Counted from the stretch's first letter, positions 24,942 through 34,272 are shown. The stretch is 64,000 nt of DNA from CAZAQK01 sp050249355 (GCA_050249355.1 JBFWQQ010000001.1:17890-81889), one strand, 5' to 3'. Made by a program: numbers and translations. The notes: a model not told the origin generated them from the letters alone.

Positions 24942-25754
24942 ATGAAGAAACAGGCAGGAATCATAGGCTGGCCGGTTTCGCATAGCCTGTCTCCTGTGCT
25001 GTACAAGTACTGGCTGAAACTGTATAATATAGACGGAGCTTACACGGCAAAAGAAGTAAAACCTGAAAAACTCTCCGGCATTATGCAATTCATGCAGGAA
25101 AGTAATTTTATAGGATTCAATATTACGGTGCCGCATAAGGAAAAGATCATTCCCCTGCTGGACAGCATAGATACAATTGCCGCCGCCATCGGCGCTGTAA
25201 ATACTGTGGTTTACAAGGAAGGCAAATGGCAGGGTACCAATACGGATGTTGCGGGTTTCATAAATTACCTGAAAGTATGTGCCCCCGACATCCGCACAAC
25301 CCGGGCCGTGGTGCTGGGAGGGGGGGGAGCGGCGCGCGCCGTGATATATGCGCTGAAACAAATGGGTTTTTCAAATATCACGCTGTGCAACCGTACAAAG
25401 GACAGGGCAACGCAGCTGGCAGAAGAATTTTCTGTGCAGCAGGCCAACTGGGAAAGCCGGGAAAAAATACTGCAGTCAGTAGACCTGCTCGTAAATACCA
25501 CTACCCTGGGCATGGAGCAGAAAGGGCCGCTGGAGATCGACCTGTCGGCATTGCCTCAAGATGCAACAGTGTATGATATTGTATACACGCCACTGAATAC
25601 CGCATTGTTACAACAGGCCGAGCGGCGTGGAAATAATACGGTCGACGGGCTGGGCATGCTTTTGCACCAGGCAGTTCCGGCGTTTGAGGCATGGTTTGGT
25701 GTGCGGCCTGAAGTTGATGCGGCACTTGGCAGTTATATGAGAGCACAATTATGA
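24942..25754 (+). CDS. aroE: Shikimate dehydrogenase
   Basis: Reduces 3-dehydroshikimate to shikimate with NADPH in aromatic amino acid synthesis. The 270 aa protein has the substrate site SHSLSPVLYKYWL, the catalytic lysine in NITVPHKEKI, NTDVAGF and the NADP-binding VVLGGGGAARAV. The last segment is encoded over a run of eight G at 25320-25327. The start is one base after the ppsR stop, and coaE overlaps its stop by four bases. In Caulobacter-like clusters a maf gene usually lies just before aroE; it is absent here. Confidence 0.96.
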   Translation: MKKQAGIIGWPVSHSLSPVLYKYWLKLYNIDGAYTAKEVKPEKLSGIMQFMQESNFIGFNITVPHKEKIIPLLDSIDTIAAAIGAVNTVVYKEGKWQGTNTDVAGFINYLKVCAPDIRTTRAVVLGGGGAARAVIYALKQMGFSNITLCNRTKDRATQLAEEFSVQQANWESREKILQSVDLLVNTTTLGMEQKGPLEIDLSALPQDATVYDIVYTPLNTALLQQAERRGNNTVDGLGMLLHQAVPAFEAWFGVRPEVDAALGSYMRAQL

Positions 25755-26335
25755 AGATCATCGGGTTGACCGGAAGTATTGGCATGGGAAAAACCACCAT
25801 TGCCAACCTTTTTGCGCAGCAAGGGGCAGAAATTTTTAACGCCGATGCGGTAGTACATCATTTGCTTGACCAGAATGCCGCGATCATTGATGAGGTGCGC
25901 GATATGTTCCCGGAAGCGGTAAAAAAAGGGCAGGTAGATCGCAAAAAACTCGGCGAAATCGTATTTTCCGATACAGGTAAGCGCAAGCGGCTGGAAGAAT
26001 TGCTGCATCCTCCCGTGTTTGAGGAGCAGGACCGCTTCCTGCTGCAAAAGAAACGCGAAGGGGCGGCACTGGTGGTGTTGGAGATACCGCTGCTATTTGA
26101 AACCGGATCGGACGCCATATGTGACATTACAGTAGTGGTCAGCGCGCCGGAGGAGATACAAAAGGAGCGGGTTATGCAGCGTTCCGGAATGGACGAGGAT
26201 AAATTCTATGCGATTATTGACAGCCAGATGAGCGATGCGCAGAAACGGAAGCTGGCGGATTATATTGTTGAAACGGATAAAGGCATGGAACATAGTCGAA
26301 CGCAGGTGCAACAGATCATAGAGGAGAACGCATGA
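25751..26335 (+). CDS. coaE: Dephospho-CoA kinase
   Basis: Last step of coenzyme A synthesis: phosphorylation of the 3'-hydroxyl of dephospho-CoA. The 194 aa protein has the P-loop LTGSIGMGKTT at residues 5-15, the NADAVVH aspartate motif and VVLEIPLLFE. It overlaps aroE and dnaQ by four bases each (ATGA), indicating translational coupling in ppsR-aroE-coaE-dnaQ. Confidence 0.96.
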   Translation: MKIIGLTGSIGMGKTTIANLFAQQGAEIFNADAVVHHLLDQNAAIIDEVRDMFPEAVKKGQVDRKKLGEIVFSDTGKRKRLEELLHPPVFEEQDRFLLQKKREGAALVVLEIPLLFETGSDAICDITVVVSAPEEIQKERVMQRSGMDEDKFYAIIDSQMSDAQKRKLADYIVETDKGMEHSRTQVQQIIEENA

Positions 26336-27012
26336 TGCGCGAGATCGTGCTCGATACCGAGACCACAGGGGTAGACCCCTATAGCGGCCACCGTATCGTG
26401 GAAATTGGCTGCATAGAGCTGCATGGCACCATGCCCACGGGAAAACATTTCCACGTCTATCTGAATCCCGAACGCGACATGCCCGAAGAGGCTTTCCGTG
26501 TGCACGGACTATCCGGAGATTTTCTGAAAGACAAGCCGCTATTTTCCGAAGTGGTGGATGCATTCATGGAATTCATCGGGGATTCCCAGCTGGTTATTCA
26601 TAATGCGCAGTTCGACATGCGATTCATCAATACCGAGCTGGAGCGGCTGGGGTTTTCGCCATTGCCGATGAGCCGGTCGATTGATACCGTGCAGATGGCA
26701 CGCAGGAAATTTCCTGGCTCGCCCGCCAGCCTGGATGCACTGTGTCGCCGTTTCGAGATCGATCTGTCGGCTCGTTCACTGCATGGCGCGCTCCTCGATG
26801 CCCAGCTGCTTGCAGACGTGTACCTTGAATTAACGGGCGGCAGGCAGGCGCTGTTGGATCTGCAGAGGGATAAAGTGCAGCCGGTATTGCCCGGCGACGA
26901 GCAGGTGCCCCGCAAGATATTGGAAGCAAGGAGCTTTCCGGTAAGTCCGCAGGAGCTTGAGGCGCATGCCAGCATGCTGGCGGGCATGAAAAACCCCCTT
27001 TGGAATAACTGA
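26332..27012 (+). CDS. dnaQ: DNA polymerase III epsilon subunit (3'-5' exonuclease)
   Basis: Proofreading subunit of the replicative polymerase. The 226 aa protein has the DEDDh exonuclease motifs: ExoI VLDTETTGVDP (Asp7, Glu9), ExoII VIHNAQFDMRFI and ExoIII ARSLHGALLDAQLLADVY with His and Asp. The C-terminal third contacts the alpha subunit in this family. Two start codons in tandem (26332 and 26335) are possible. A strong hairpin terminator follows. Confidence 0.95.
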   Translation: MMREIVLDTETTGVDPYSGHRIVEIGCIELHGTMPTGKHFHVYLNPERDMPEEAFRVHGLSGDFLKDKPLFSEVVDAFMEFIGDSQLVIHNAQFDMRFINTELERLGFSPLPMSRSIDTVQMARRKFPGSPASLDALCRRFEIDLSARSLHGALLDAQLLADVYLELTGGRQALLDLQRDKVQPVLPGDEQVPRKILEARSFPVSPQELEAHASMLAGMKNPLWNN

Positions 27013-27016
27013 ACAT

Positions 27017-27051
27017 AAAAAAAAGCCCCCGCCGTTGGGCGAGGGCTTTTT
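27017..27051. terminator. Bidirectional rho-independent terminator between dnaQ and the OmpA-like gene
   Basis: A-run then AAAAGCCCCCGCC (27021-27033), loop GTTG, and GGCGAGGGCTTTT (27038-27050) form a 13 bp stem with one mismatch, flanked by A and T tracts on either side. It lies between two convergent genes and can serve both. Confidence 0.85.
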
Positions 27052-27070
27052 CAAGTTTAGAACAACCGAA

Positions 27071-27643
27071 CTACTCTTTAATGTTCAGTTCGATTTCTAC
27101 GCGGCGATCCGCTGCCAGACAAGCGATAAGCTCGTTGCGCGGCAGGTTGGAATCACAGCTGGTAACAGACATTTTTTCACCCATTGCTTCCAGACGAACG
27201 TTGCGGGTTTTCAGGCCTTTGGAAGCCAGATACGAACGTACCGTGCGGGCACGACGCTGAGACAGGGCGCGGTTGTAGCTGCTGGTACCGATCATATCAG
27301 CGAAACCAACGATATCTACGCTTTCAACCTGCGAAGAGCTCGCGATGATCTCAGACAGGCTGTCCAGCTTCGTTTTTTCCGAAGCGTTCAGGGTCGATTT
27401 GTTGAAGTCAAAATAAACCGTACGGTTCTCCTTGCTCAGGCGAGCGCGGATATCACCGCCGCGGCACTCATCCATATCGGCGGGCCACTTGGTAACTACG
27501 CAGTTACCGAAGCTGTTCAATACTACGTTGCCACGTGCGTCCTTAACGACATCGTGGATACCTTCGTGCATAGCCATAGCCGAAGCGGGAGCCAAGAGAG
27601 CACCAACTGTTGCCAGCATGCAGGCTTTTCTTAATATTGTCAT
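27071..27643 (-). CDS. OmpA-family outer-membrane / peptidoglycan-binding protein
   Basis: About 190 aa. There is a signal peptide (ending ASAMAM), a short region with CVVTKWPADMDEC, then an OmpA-C domain: VYFDFNKSTLNASEK, VDIVGFADMIGTSSYNRALSQRRA and ADRRVEIEL. The domain binds the diaminopimelate of peptidoglycan in this family. The usual Asn-x-x-Leu-Ser pattern is kept. Without an N-terminal barrel it is a small soluble or lipid-free Pal-like protein. The ATG at 27643 has an AGGA site; a TTG at 27649 is less likely. It sits between dnaQ and secB, unlike in better-known relatives. Confidence 0.88.
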   Translation of the reverse strand: MTILRKACMLATVGALLAPASAMAMHEGIHDVVKDARGNVVLNSFGNCVVTKWPADMDECRGGDIRARLSKENRTVYFDFNKSTLNASEKTKLDSLSEIIASSSQVESVDIVGFADMIGTSSYNRALSQRRARTVRSYLASKGLKTRNVRLEAMGEKMSVTSCDSNLPRNELIACLAADRRVEIELNIKE

Positions 27644-27893
27644 GTGCAAATCATCCTATTTTTTAGTTATCAAGTAATGACGTGTTTAAATAACCATCTG
27701 ACAACGAAAAATAATCGAAAAGGCAGGCAAACGCAAACCCTATTTTAGCCGTAAATATTGCATAAAGAGCATTTAGAAAATCAATAAATATCATAGCGTT
27801 ATAGGATATTTTAATGCCGCACTTACAAGGGGCCCGGAAAATTACTATGCCAGTGATGCCGTATTGCCACAGATAGACAAAGTTCTATATGAA

Positions 27894-28370
27894 TCAGTCG
27901 GTTGCTATTTTTGTCCGTGCCTTGTTTTGCAGGTACAACGCATGGAAATCGATAGGGTCCAGCATCAATGGCGGGAAACCGCCATCACGCGTGACGTCTG
28001 ATATCACCCGGCGCGCGAACGGGAACAATACAAACGGGCAGTCGACCAGCAATACATGCTGCACCTGGTCTTCGGGAATTCCTGTCACCTGGAAAATACC
28101 ACCATAGGCCAGCTCCACCAGAAACATGGTGTTGCTTTCGACGCTGGCTTTAGCAGCAATATGCATGGTCATTTCAAATATGTTGTCCTGCAGCTTCTGT
28201 GCGCGCAGGTCGACATTCACTTCGATGGCCGGTTTCGTATCAGACTGCAGGAGGCTGTGCGGAGCGTGGGGGTTCTCAAAAGACAGGTCTTTGATATACT
28301 GCCCCTTTACTGCAAAACTGGGTGTTGCGCTTCTGGGCGGACCCGGATGCTCTGATTTTAGTTCGTTCAT
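27894..28370 (-). CDS. secB: Protein-export chaperone SecB
   Basis: Tetrameric cytosolic chaperone that holds precursors unfolded for SecA. The 158 aa protein shows the family pattern: YIKDLSFENPHAP, the long strand VNVDLRAQKLQDNIFEMTM, VLLVDCPFVLFPFARRVI and the DGGFPPLMLDPIDFHALY ending. I chose 28370 for its AAGGAA ribosome site; a longer frame to 28424 lacks support. It is divergent from timA, which is a common arrangement in alphaproteobacteria. Confidence 0.96.
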   Translation of the reverse strand: MNELKSEHPGPPRSATPSFAVKGQYIKDLSFENPHAPHSLLQSDTKPAIEVNVDLRAQKLQDNIFEMTMHIAAKASVESNTMFLVELAYGGIFQVTGIPEDQVQHVLLVDCPFVLFPFARRVISDVTRDGGFPPLMLDPIDFHALYLQNKARTKIATD

Positions 28371-28453
28371 TATTTGATTCCTTCGCCTGGAAGTTATAGA
28401 AATGCTATGAACATAGAAACACAACCGCTAAATGACAATAAGGAATAATTAAT

Positions 28454-29134
28454 ATGTCCGAAGGAGTTGCTTACGCAGATATACTGATCATCGCGCTGAT
28501 CGCGGGATTTATTTTACTCCGGCTGCGCAATGTGCTTGGCCAGAAAACTGGCCACGATAACCCGCAACACTTTATCAGGCCGCGCCCCAATGCGGTTGAG
28601 AATAAGGATAAAATTGTCCAGCTGCACGATAAGCCCATCAAGGCAAAGCCTAAATCAAAGGAAGACCCTTTCATCGAAAAGATAAAGGATGCACGTGTTG
28701 CCGGGACACTCAAGGATATTCGCGCCAAAGACAGCGAGTTCGATGCCGGCCAGTTTCTCGACGGAGCGAAAATGGCGTTCGAGATGGTGTTCGATGCCTT
28801 CTCCAGTAACGACAAAGAAACGCTGAAAATGCTGCTTGCCGATAATATCTACGAAGAATTTGCCGGCGAAATCTCCAAACGCGAAGAGCAGGAAAATAAA
28901 ACGGAAACCACACTGGTGGCCGTGCTGTCCAAAGACATAGCCGACGCCATGCTGGTGGGCGACTTGGCGCGCATCACTGTAAAGTTCGTAACGGAGCAGG
29001 TCACCGTAGTGCGCGACGCTGCCGGTGAAATCATCGACGGCGATGCATCGGATACCGAACATGTCGAGAACGAATGGACATTCGAGCGTGACGTCACCTC
29101 GAAAAACCCCAACTGGAAGATTATAGAAACGTGA
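28454..29134 (+). CDS. Tim44/TimA-family membrane adaptor
   Basis: Bacterial relative of mitochondrial Tim44; in Caulobacter TimA is an inner-membrane protein of unknown precise role. The 226 aa protein has one N-terminal membrane helix (about residues 8-23), a Lys/Pro-rich linker, and a Tim44-like C-terminal domain (about 90-225) with DAGQFLDGAKMAFEMVFDAF, LKMLLADNIYEEF and the WTFERDV ending. Its stop overlaps the GTG of mltA, starting a tightly coupled seven-gene run. Confidence 0.9.
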   Translation: MSEGVAYADILIIALIAGFILLRLRNVLGQKTGHDNPQHFIRPRPNAVENKDKIVQLHDKPIKAKPKSKEDPFIEKIKDARVAGTLKDIRAKDSEFDAGQFLDGAKMAFEMVFDAFSSNDKETLKMLLADNIYEEFAGEISKREEQENKTETTLVAVLSKDIADAMLVGDLARITVKFVTEQVTVVRDAAGEIIDGDASDTEHVENEWTFERDVTSKNPNWKIIET

Positions 29135-30237
29135 CGCATTCGCTTCTGCCCTTACGGTGTATTGCCGCAATACTGTTGCTTGCCGCCTGTGAGCCAGTGC
29201 AGCAGGAGGAACGTTTCACCGCGACACGCACCGAATATTCGGCGCTGGACGGCTGGATGACAGATGACCATGCGGCTGCACGCGCGGCATTTGTGGTATC
29301 GTGCCAGAAACTGTATGACAAACCGCAGGCAACAACCGAAGAAAGCCAGATCACTATCGGTAGGGAAGCATGGGAGAAACCCTGCGTTGCCGCACAAAAG
29401 ATTGCGAATGACACGGCGGCGGCACGGTTGTTCTTTGAGCATTACTTCACACCCTTCACTATAACTAACAACGATGAGCCGGAAGGATTATTCACCGGAT
29501 ATTACGAGCCGCTATTATATGGCGCGCGCGCGCAGGGAGGCGACTTCCGCTATCCGGTATATGGCCGTCCCGATGACCTGATCGAAGGGACGCCATATCT
29601 GACGCGCGAGCAAATCGAAACACAGGGGCTAGAAAAAAAGGCACCGGTTCTGGCATGGGTGGAAGATCCGGCCATGCTGTTCTTCATGCAGGTGCAGGGC
29701 AGCGGCCGCATTCGTTTCATGCAAGGCCCCGATATGCGGGTGGGCTTTGCCGGGCGTAATGGACATGGCTACCAGTCGGTCGGGAAGATCATGCGCGAAG
29801 AGGGGCTGGTGCCGGAAGACCAGCTGGATTTTTTTGGTATTCGCCAGTGGCTGTATAAAAACCCAACCAAAGCGCGCGCAATGATGTGGCGCAACCCGTC
29901 GTATATCTTTTTCCGTGAAATGGAAGGCGACGGCCCTGTCGGCGGCGCAGGCGTAGCGCTGACGCCGGGACGGTCGCTGGCTGTAGACAAGCGTTATATA
30001 CCGTATGGCCTGCCATTGTTTGTGCAAACCGAATTGCCTGCAGGCCCCGGCCGCGAGGCCGAACCGCTGAACCGCCTGATGATTGCGCAGGACACAGGTG
30101 GGGCTATCAAAGGGCCGGTGCGCGGCGATGTATTTTTCGGTTATGGCGACGACGCGGAGTATTATGCGGGGCGCATGAAATCCCAGGGCCGTGCGACATT
30201 GCTGGTGCCAAAGGCAGTAGCAAGCCAGCTGGAATAG
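29131..30237 (+). CDS. mltA: Membrane-bound lytic murein transglycosylase A
   Basis: Outer-membrane lipoprotein that cuts peptidoglycan between MurNAc and GlcNAc, forming 1,6-anhydro ends. The start is GTG inside the timA stop. A lipoprotein signal (ILLLAAC) is followed by the MltA barrel (LFTGYYEPLLYGAR, then FMQVQGSGRIRFMQG) and a C-terminal 3D domain containing the catalytic aspartate in MIAQDTGGAIKGPVRGDVFFGYG. Length 368 aa. Confidence 0.94.
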   Translation: MTHSLLPLRCIAAILLLAACEPVQQEERFTATRTEYSALDGWMTDDHAAARAAFVVSCQKLYDKPQATTEESQITIGREAWEKPCVAAQKIANDTAAARLFFEHYFTPFTITNNDEPEGLFTGYYEPLLYGARAQGGDFRYPVYGRPDDLIEGTPYLTREQIETQGLEKKAPVLAWVEDPAMLFFMQVQGSGRIRFMQGPDMRVGFAGRNGHGYQSVGKIMREEGLVPEDQLDFFGIRQWLYKNPTKARAMMWRNPSYIFFREMEGDGPVGGAGVALTPGRSLAVDKRYIPYGLPLFVQTELPAGPGREAEPLNRLMIAQDTGGAIKGPVRGDVFFGYGDDAEYYAGRMKSQGRATLLVPKAVASQLE

Positions 30238-30239
30238 CC

Positions 30240-30794
30240 ATGCCGAAGAAACCTCCCCCACGCAACCTGACCCCGGAAGAACAAGCGGCCTGGCAGGCAG
30301 CGGCCGGATTGGTCACGCCGCTGCGCGCCCGCGAAAAAAAAACCAAACCGGTGAAGGCGCCCCAGCGTCCGGTATCGCACGAGCGGCCGGCACGCGCCGA
30401 CATGCCGTACAGCAGAAAACCGCAACAACCGCTGGGTAAGGGGCAGTATGACGGAGTGGATAAAAGTACGCGCGAACGTTTCCGCAAGGGCGACTATCCT
30501 ATTGATGCGCGGCTCGACCTGCACGGAATGACGCACGATCGTGCGTGCCGCGCGGTTGAGGATTTCATCCATCACCATTACCTAGAGCAGCACCGTTGCC
30601 TGCTGATCGTCACCGGCAAAGGCAATCAGGCATCCGATGCCGTGGCACAGCGCGGAGTGTTGCGGGCGGCGCTGCCGGGCTGGCTTGCCGATGCCAGCCT
30701 GCGCCCGTATATACTGGCATTTGACACGGCGAAACCGAAGCACGGCGGCAGCGGTGCCGTCTATGTGCTTCTCAAGCGCAGGCGCAGCACATGA
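30240..30794 (+). CDS. Smr-domain protein
   Basis: A 184 aa protein with a basic, disordered N-terminal half and a C-terminal Smr domain (about residues 95-182), recognised by LDLHGMTHDRACRAVEDFI, then LLIVTGKGNQ and HGGSGAVYVLLKR. Smr domains often have nuclease or DNA-binding activity. It starts two bases after mltA and overlaps ompR by four. A run of nine A at 30334-30342 encodes the Glu-Lys-Lys stretch. Confidence 0.92.
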   Translation: MPKKPPPRNLTPEEQAAWQAAAGLVTPLRAREKKTKPVKAPQRPVSHERPARADMPYSRKPQQPLGKGQYDGVDKSTRERFRKGDYPIDARLDLHGMTHDRACRAVEDFIHHHYLEQHRCLLIVTGKGNQASDAVAQRGVLRAALPGWLADASLRPYILAFDTAKPKHGGSGAVYVLLKRRRST

Positions 30795-31492
30795 GCAATG
30801 CGACCCCGCACGTACTGGTGGTAGATGATGATGACCGACTGCGCCGGTTACTCGAAAAATTCCTGCGCGAACAGGGCTTCGTGGTCACTACTGTGTCCGG
30901 TACGAAGGAGGCGCGGCGGGCGCTGGAAACATTGCAATTCGATGCCTTGGTGCTTGATGTCATGATGCCGGGAGAAACCGGGCTGGAGTTTCTTGCTGCC
31001 TTGCAGCCGTCCGTGCGTCCGCCGGTGCTGATGCTGTCGGCCATGGGTGAAGCCGATGACCGCATCAAAGGCCTGGAAGTGGGCGCGGATGATTATCTTG
31101 CCAAACCGTTCGAGCCCAAAGAGCTGGTGCTCAGGATACAATCGATCCTGCGGCGCAATACCGAAGAACCCGCCGCACCGGGACGGCTGGTATTCGGCGA
31201 GAATATATTCGATATGCATAATGGCCAGTTACAGCGCAGCCATCAGAGCATTGCCCTGACGTCCGGTGAAGTGGGGATGATGCGGCTGCTGGGGCAGAAG
31301 GCCGGGTTGCCGGTAAGCCGTGATGAGCTGGCAGCGACCTTACCGGGTACGGTCAGCGAACGCAGCGTGGACGTACACATCACCCGGCTGCGCAAAAAGA
31401 TCGAAGAGCACGAAGGCAAGCCGGTGCATCTGCAAACCGTGCGCGGCAAAGGCTATGTGCTGTATGCTGCCCGTCAGGACAAACCACTATGA
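30791..31492 (+). CDS. OmpR-family response regulator
   Basis: Two-component regulator of 233 aa. The receiver domain has an acidic cluster VVDDDDRL, the phosphorylation site Asp56 in LVLDVMMPGETG and the conserved KPFEPKEL lysine. The C-terminal winged helix includes VSERSVDVHITRLRKKIEE and TVRGKGYVL, as in OmpR/PhoB proteins. The sensor kinase follows with a four-base overlap. Targets are unknown; by analogy with OmpR-EnvZ, envelope genes are likely. Confidence 0.94.
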   Translation: MSNATPHVLVVDDDDRLRRLLEKFLREQGFVVTTVSGTKEARRALETLQFDALVLDVMMPGETGLEFLAALQPSVRPPVLMLSAMGEADDRIKGLEVGADDYLAKPFEPKELVLRIQSILRRNTEEPAAPGRLVFGENIFDMHNGQLQRSHQSIALTSGEVGMMRLLGQKAGLPVSRDELAATLPGTVSERSVDVHITRLRKKIEEHEGKPVHLQTVRGKGYVLYAARQDKPL

Positions 31493-32784
31493 TCAGCAAG
31501 CGTTTCCTGCCTAAAAGCCTGTTCGGTCGCGCGCTGCTGATCCTCATCCTGCCGACCGTGCTGATCCAGCTGGTGATGGTGTTCGTATTCTTCGACCGCC
31601 ACTGGCAAAGCGTGACGCGTTACATGAACCAGTCGCTGGCCGGAGAGATGGCCTTCCTGCTCGACCAGCTGGAAACCGTACCGCTGGAGCAGACCGGCAA
31701 CATGATCCGCAGTTTCGAACGCGCCACCGCTATCACCGTATTTTTCGATCCACCCGAAGCGTTCAACCCGTCACTGGCAACTGGTGATTTCCCGCAGTTC
31801 CAGCAGACACTCCGGCATAATATCAGCAAGCCCTTTACCGTGCGCCGCATAGCGCGGGACGAGCTGATCGAGGTTTCCATACAACAGGAACATAACACGC
31901 TACGGCTGCTTTCCACCGTCAAGCGCCTGGAAAGCCGTACTACGGTTATTTATCTGGTGTGGGTAATGGCGACCTCGGTGATATTCCTTGTCATTGCGGT
32001 AATATTCCTGCGTAACCAGATCCGCCCGATCGGCAGGTTGGCCAAGGCGGCGGAAGATTTTGGCCGTGGGCTGGATTCGCCGGGTTTCCGTCCGCATGGC
32101 GCGCGTGAAGTGCGACAGGCCGCCAAGGCGTTCGTGGTGATGCGCGAGCGTATCTCGCGGCAGGTGCGCGCACGTACCGAAATGCTGGCCGGCATATCGC
32201 ATGACCTGCGCACGCCGCTGACCCGTATGAAACTGCAATTGGCCATGCTCGAAGACAGCGAGGCGGCAAAGGACCTGAGCGAGGACGTGCAGCAGATGGA
32301 GCACATGATCGAAGAATATCTGGATTTTGTCCGAGGCGGCAGCGGCGAGGAAACCGCCGCGATCGACCTGCATGGGTGGCTGGCGGGAATAGTGGAGGAT
32401 TACCAGCGCCATAATGCGCCGGTCACGCTGGGCAATGCCGACGAAGTAAAAAAAGAGATCCGCCCGATCGCTTTTACGCGCGCGCTGCACAACCTGATCG
32501 ATAATGCGCTGCGTTATGGCAAGCGTTGCAACGTACATCTGCACAAAACCGTGAATTATTGCGAGATCGTGATCGACGATGAAGGTATGGGAATTCCGGT
32601 AGATAAACAGGATGAAGTATTCAAGCCGTTCACACGGCTCGATGCATCGCGTAATATGAAAACCGGCGGCGTGGGGCTGGGGCTGACCATTGCGCGTGAC
32701 GTCGTGTTGGCACATGGCGGTAATATTTCGCTTGAAACCTCGCCTGCGGGCGGGCTAAGGGTGGTGATACGCCTACCGCTATAA
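31489..32784 (+). CDS. EnvZ-type sensor histidine kinase
   Basis: Membrane kinase of 431 aa paired with the upstream regulator. Two membrane helices (about residues 15-35 and 152-174) flank a periplasmic sensor region of about 115 residues. A HAMP linker follows, then the dimerisation and phosphoacceptor segment with His238 in AGISHDLRTPLTRMKLQ, and an HATPase domain with LHNLIDNALRYG, DDEGMGIP and GGVGLGLTIARD. The short sensor and domain order match EnvZ-like kinases. Confidence 0.94.
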   Translation: MISKRFLPKSLFGRALLILILPTVLIQLVMVFVFFDRHWQSVTRYMNQSLAGEMAFLLDQLETVPLEQTGNMIRSFERATAITVFFDPPEAFNPSLATGDFPQFQQTLRHNISKPFTVRRIARDELIEVSIQQEHNTLRLLSTVKRLESRTTVIYLVWVMATSVIFLVIAVIFLRNQIRPIGRLAKAAEDFGRGLDSPGFRPHGAREVRQAAKAFVVMRERISRQVRARTEMLAGISHDLRTPLTRMKLQLAMLEDSEAAKDLSEDVQQMEHMIEEYLDFVRGGSGEETAAIDLHGWLAGIVEDYQRHNAPVTLGNADEVKKEIRPIAFTRALHNLIDNALRYGKRCNVHLHKTVNYCEIVIDDEGMGIPVDKQDEVFKPFTRLDASRNMKTGGVGLGLTIARDVVLAHGGNISLETSPAGGLRVVIRLPL

Positions 32785-32798
32785 ACGGAGTTATTGGT

Positions 32799-33071
32799 AT
32801 GGGACTATTCATTTTTCGTTTCTGGCCGGTACTGATACCGCTGCTTATCTATTGGCTGTGGTACCTGAACAACCGGCGTAAGGCACGCAAGCTGGGCAAG
32901 GATGTGCCACGGTTCCGCGATGGCCCATGGTATTGGGCGGTGCTGGCCAGTCTGGGCACAGGCCTGTGCATATTCGTTGTGCTTGGCCTCGGTATGCGTG
33001 AAAGCAAAGGAACATACGAACCGCCGCATCTGGAAAATGGAAAGATGATTGACGGAAAAATCCGGCCATGA
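32799..33071 (+). CDS. Small membrane protein, DUF6111-like
   Basis: A 90 aa protein with two hydrophobic helices (about residues 4-24 and 44-66) and a short polar tail. The opening LFIFRFWPVLIPLLIYWLWY and the central FRDGPWYWAV are typical of the alphaproteobacterial DUF6111 family, which has no assigned role. GGAG lies nine bases before the ATG. Its stop overlaps the ATG of cca, as commonly seen for this pair. Confidence 0.8.
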   Translation: MGLFIFRFWPVLIPLLIYWLWYLNNRRKARKLGKDVPRFRDGPWYWAVLASLGTGLCIFVVLGLGMRESKGTYEPPHLENGKMIDGKIRP

Positions 33072-34246
33072 CGACACTGGCGCCTGACTGGTTTAATTTT
33101 GCGCATGTACGCGCTGTGGTACAAGCATTTAGTCCGCATGCGGATGCATTGCGTTTTGTCGGCGGATGCGTGCGTGACAGCCTGCTGGGACGCGAGGTAC
33201 AGGATATTGATGCGGCCACACCGTTGCAACCTGAGCAGGTCATGCAGCTGCTGGCAGATGCCGGGATCAAGGCCATACCTACCGGACTGAAGCACGGTAC
33301 GGTGACTGCCGTGTCGCACGGACAGCCGATAGAGATTACCACCTTGCGCAAGGACACGGCGTGCGACGGGCGGCATGCCACAGTGGAGTTTACCGGAAGT
33401 TGGCAGGAAGATGCCAGCCGCCGCGACTTTACTATGAATGCGCTATATCTTTCGCCGCAGGGTGAACTATTCGATTATAGCGGCGGCAAAGAAGACGCTG
33501 AAGCGGGACGCGTACGCTTTATCGGCGATGCACGCAAACGTATAGAGGAAGATTACTTACGCATCCTGCGCTTTTTCCGCTTCTTTGGGTATTATGGCAG
33601 AACGGCCCCTGACCGTGAGGCATTAGCGGCCTGTGCTGAATGCAGGGAAGGACTGACCATGCTTTCGGGAGCGCGCATACAGGCCGAAATGCTGAAGCTG
33701 ATGTCTGCCGCCAACCCTCTGCCTGCCCTGACGCTGATGCATGAGGCGCGGTTGTATAACATACTGATGCTGACAGGTGAGTTGAGCCGTATTACCGCTC
33801 TACTGGCGGTAGAGCGGGAAACGCATATCGCCACCGCGCAGGCCACGCGACTGGCAACGCTGGTGCAACAGGGCCGGATAGAAGCGTTGGCGGAGCGCTG
33901 GAAGCTGTCTGTTGCACTGCGCGACGAATTGCACCGGTTACACGAAGAAGGCATTGATCCGGTGTTGGATTTGGCAGGGCAGAAAAAGGCGCTGCGCAGA
34001 ATGGGCAAGGATAACTTTATACAAAAGCTGTTGTTTGATTGGGCATTAAACGGCAAACATAATTATCCGGTCATGTTGAAACTGGCGCTGAACTGGAATA
34101 TACCAGAATTTCCAGTAACCGGAGCCGACCTGAAAGCGCGGGGTGTCAACGAGGGAAGGCAACTGGGCGATATGCTGCGCAAACTGGAAAGGCGCTGGGA
34201 AAGCAGTGATTACTGCCTGACAAAAGAGCAATTGTTATCGGAGTGA
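33068..34246 (+). CDS. cca: CCA tRNA nucleotidyltransferase / poly(A) polymerase family
   Basis: Adds or repairs the 3'-CCA of tRNAs. The 392 aa protein has the class II nucleotidyltransferase motifs RFVGGCVRDSLLGREVQDID (GG, then the Asp-x-Asp metal pair), a template-like ASRRDFTMNALYLSPQGELFDY and the helical body with DYLRILRFFRFFGYYGR. Whether it acts as CCA enzyme or poly(A) polymerase cannot be told by sequence reading alone; CCA activity is the usual one in this group. It ends 26 bases from convergent phoB. Confidence 0.9.
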   Translation: MTTLAPDWFNFAHVRAVVQAFSPHADALRFVGGCVRDSLLGREVQDIDAATPLQPEQVMQLLADAGIKAIPTGLKHGTVTAVSHGQPIEITTLRKDTACDGRHATVEFTGSWQEDASRRDFTMNALYLSPQGELFDYSGGKEDAEAGRVRFIGDARKRIEEDYLRILRFFRFFGYYGRTAPDREALAACAECREGLTMLSGARIQAEMLKLMSAANPLPALTLMHEARLYNILMLTGELSRITALLAVERETHIATAQATRLATLVQQGRIEALAERWKLSVALRDELHRLHEEGIDPVLDLAGQKKALRRMGKDNFIQKLLFDWALNGKHNYPVMLKLALNWNIPEFPVTGADLKARGVNEGRQLGDMLRKLERRWESSDYCLTKEQLLSE

Positions 34247-34272
34247 CCTAAGGGCAGGCCTCAGGACTCTCC

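Noticed and set aside
34247..34272. Possible hairpin between cca and phoB (CTAAGGG ... CCCTAAG)
   Set aside because: The arms do not pair properly (mismatch in seven) and the gap is only 26 bases, so it is not called as a terminator.
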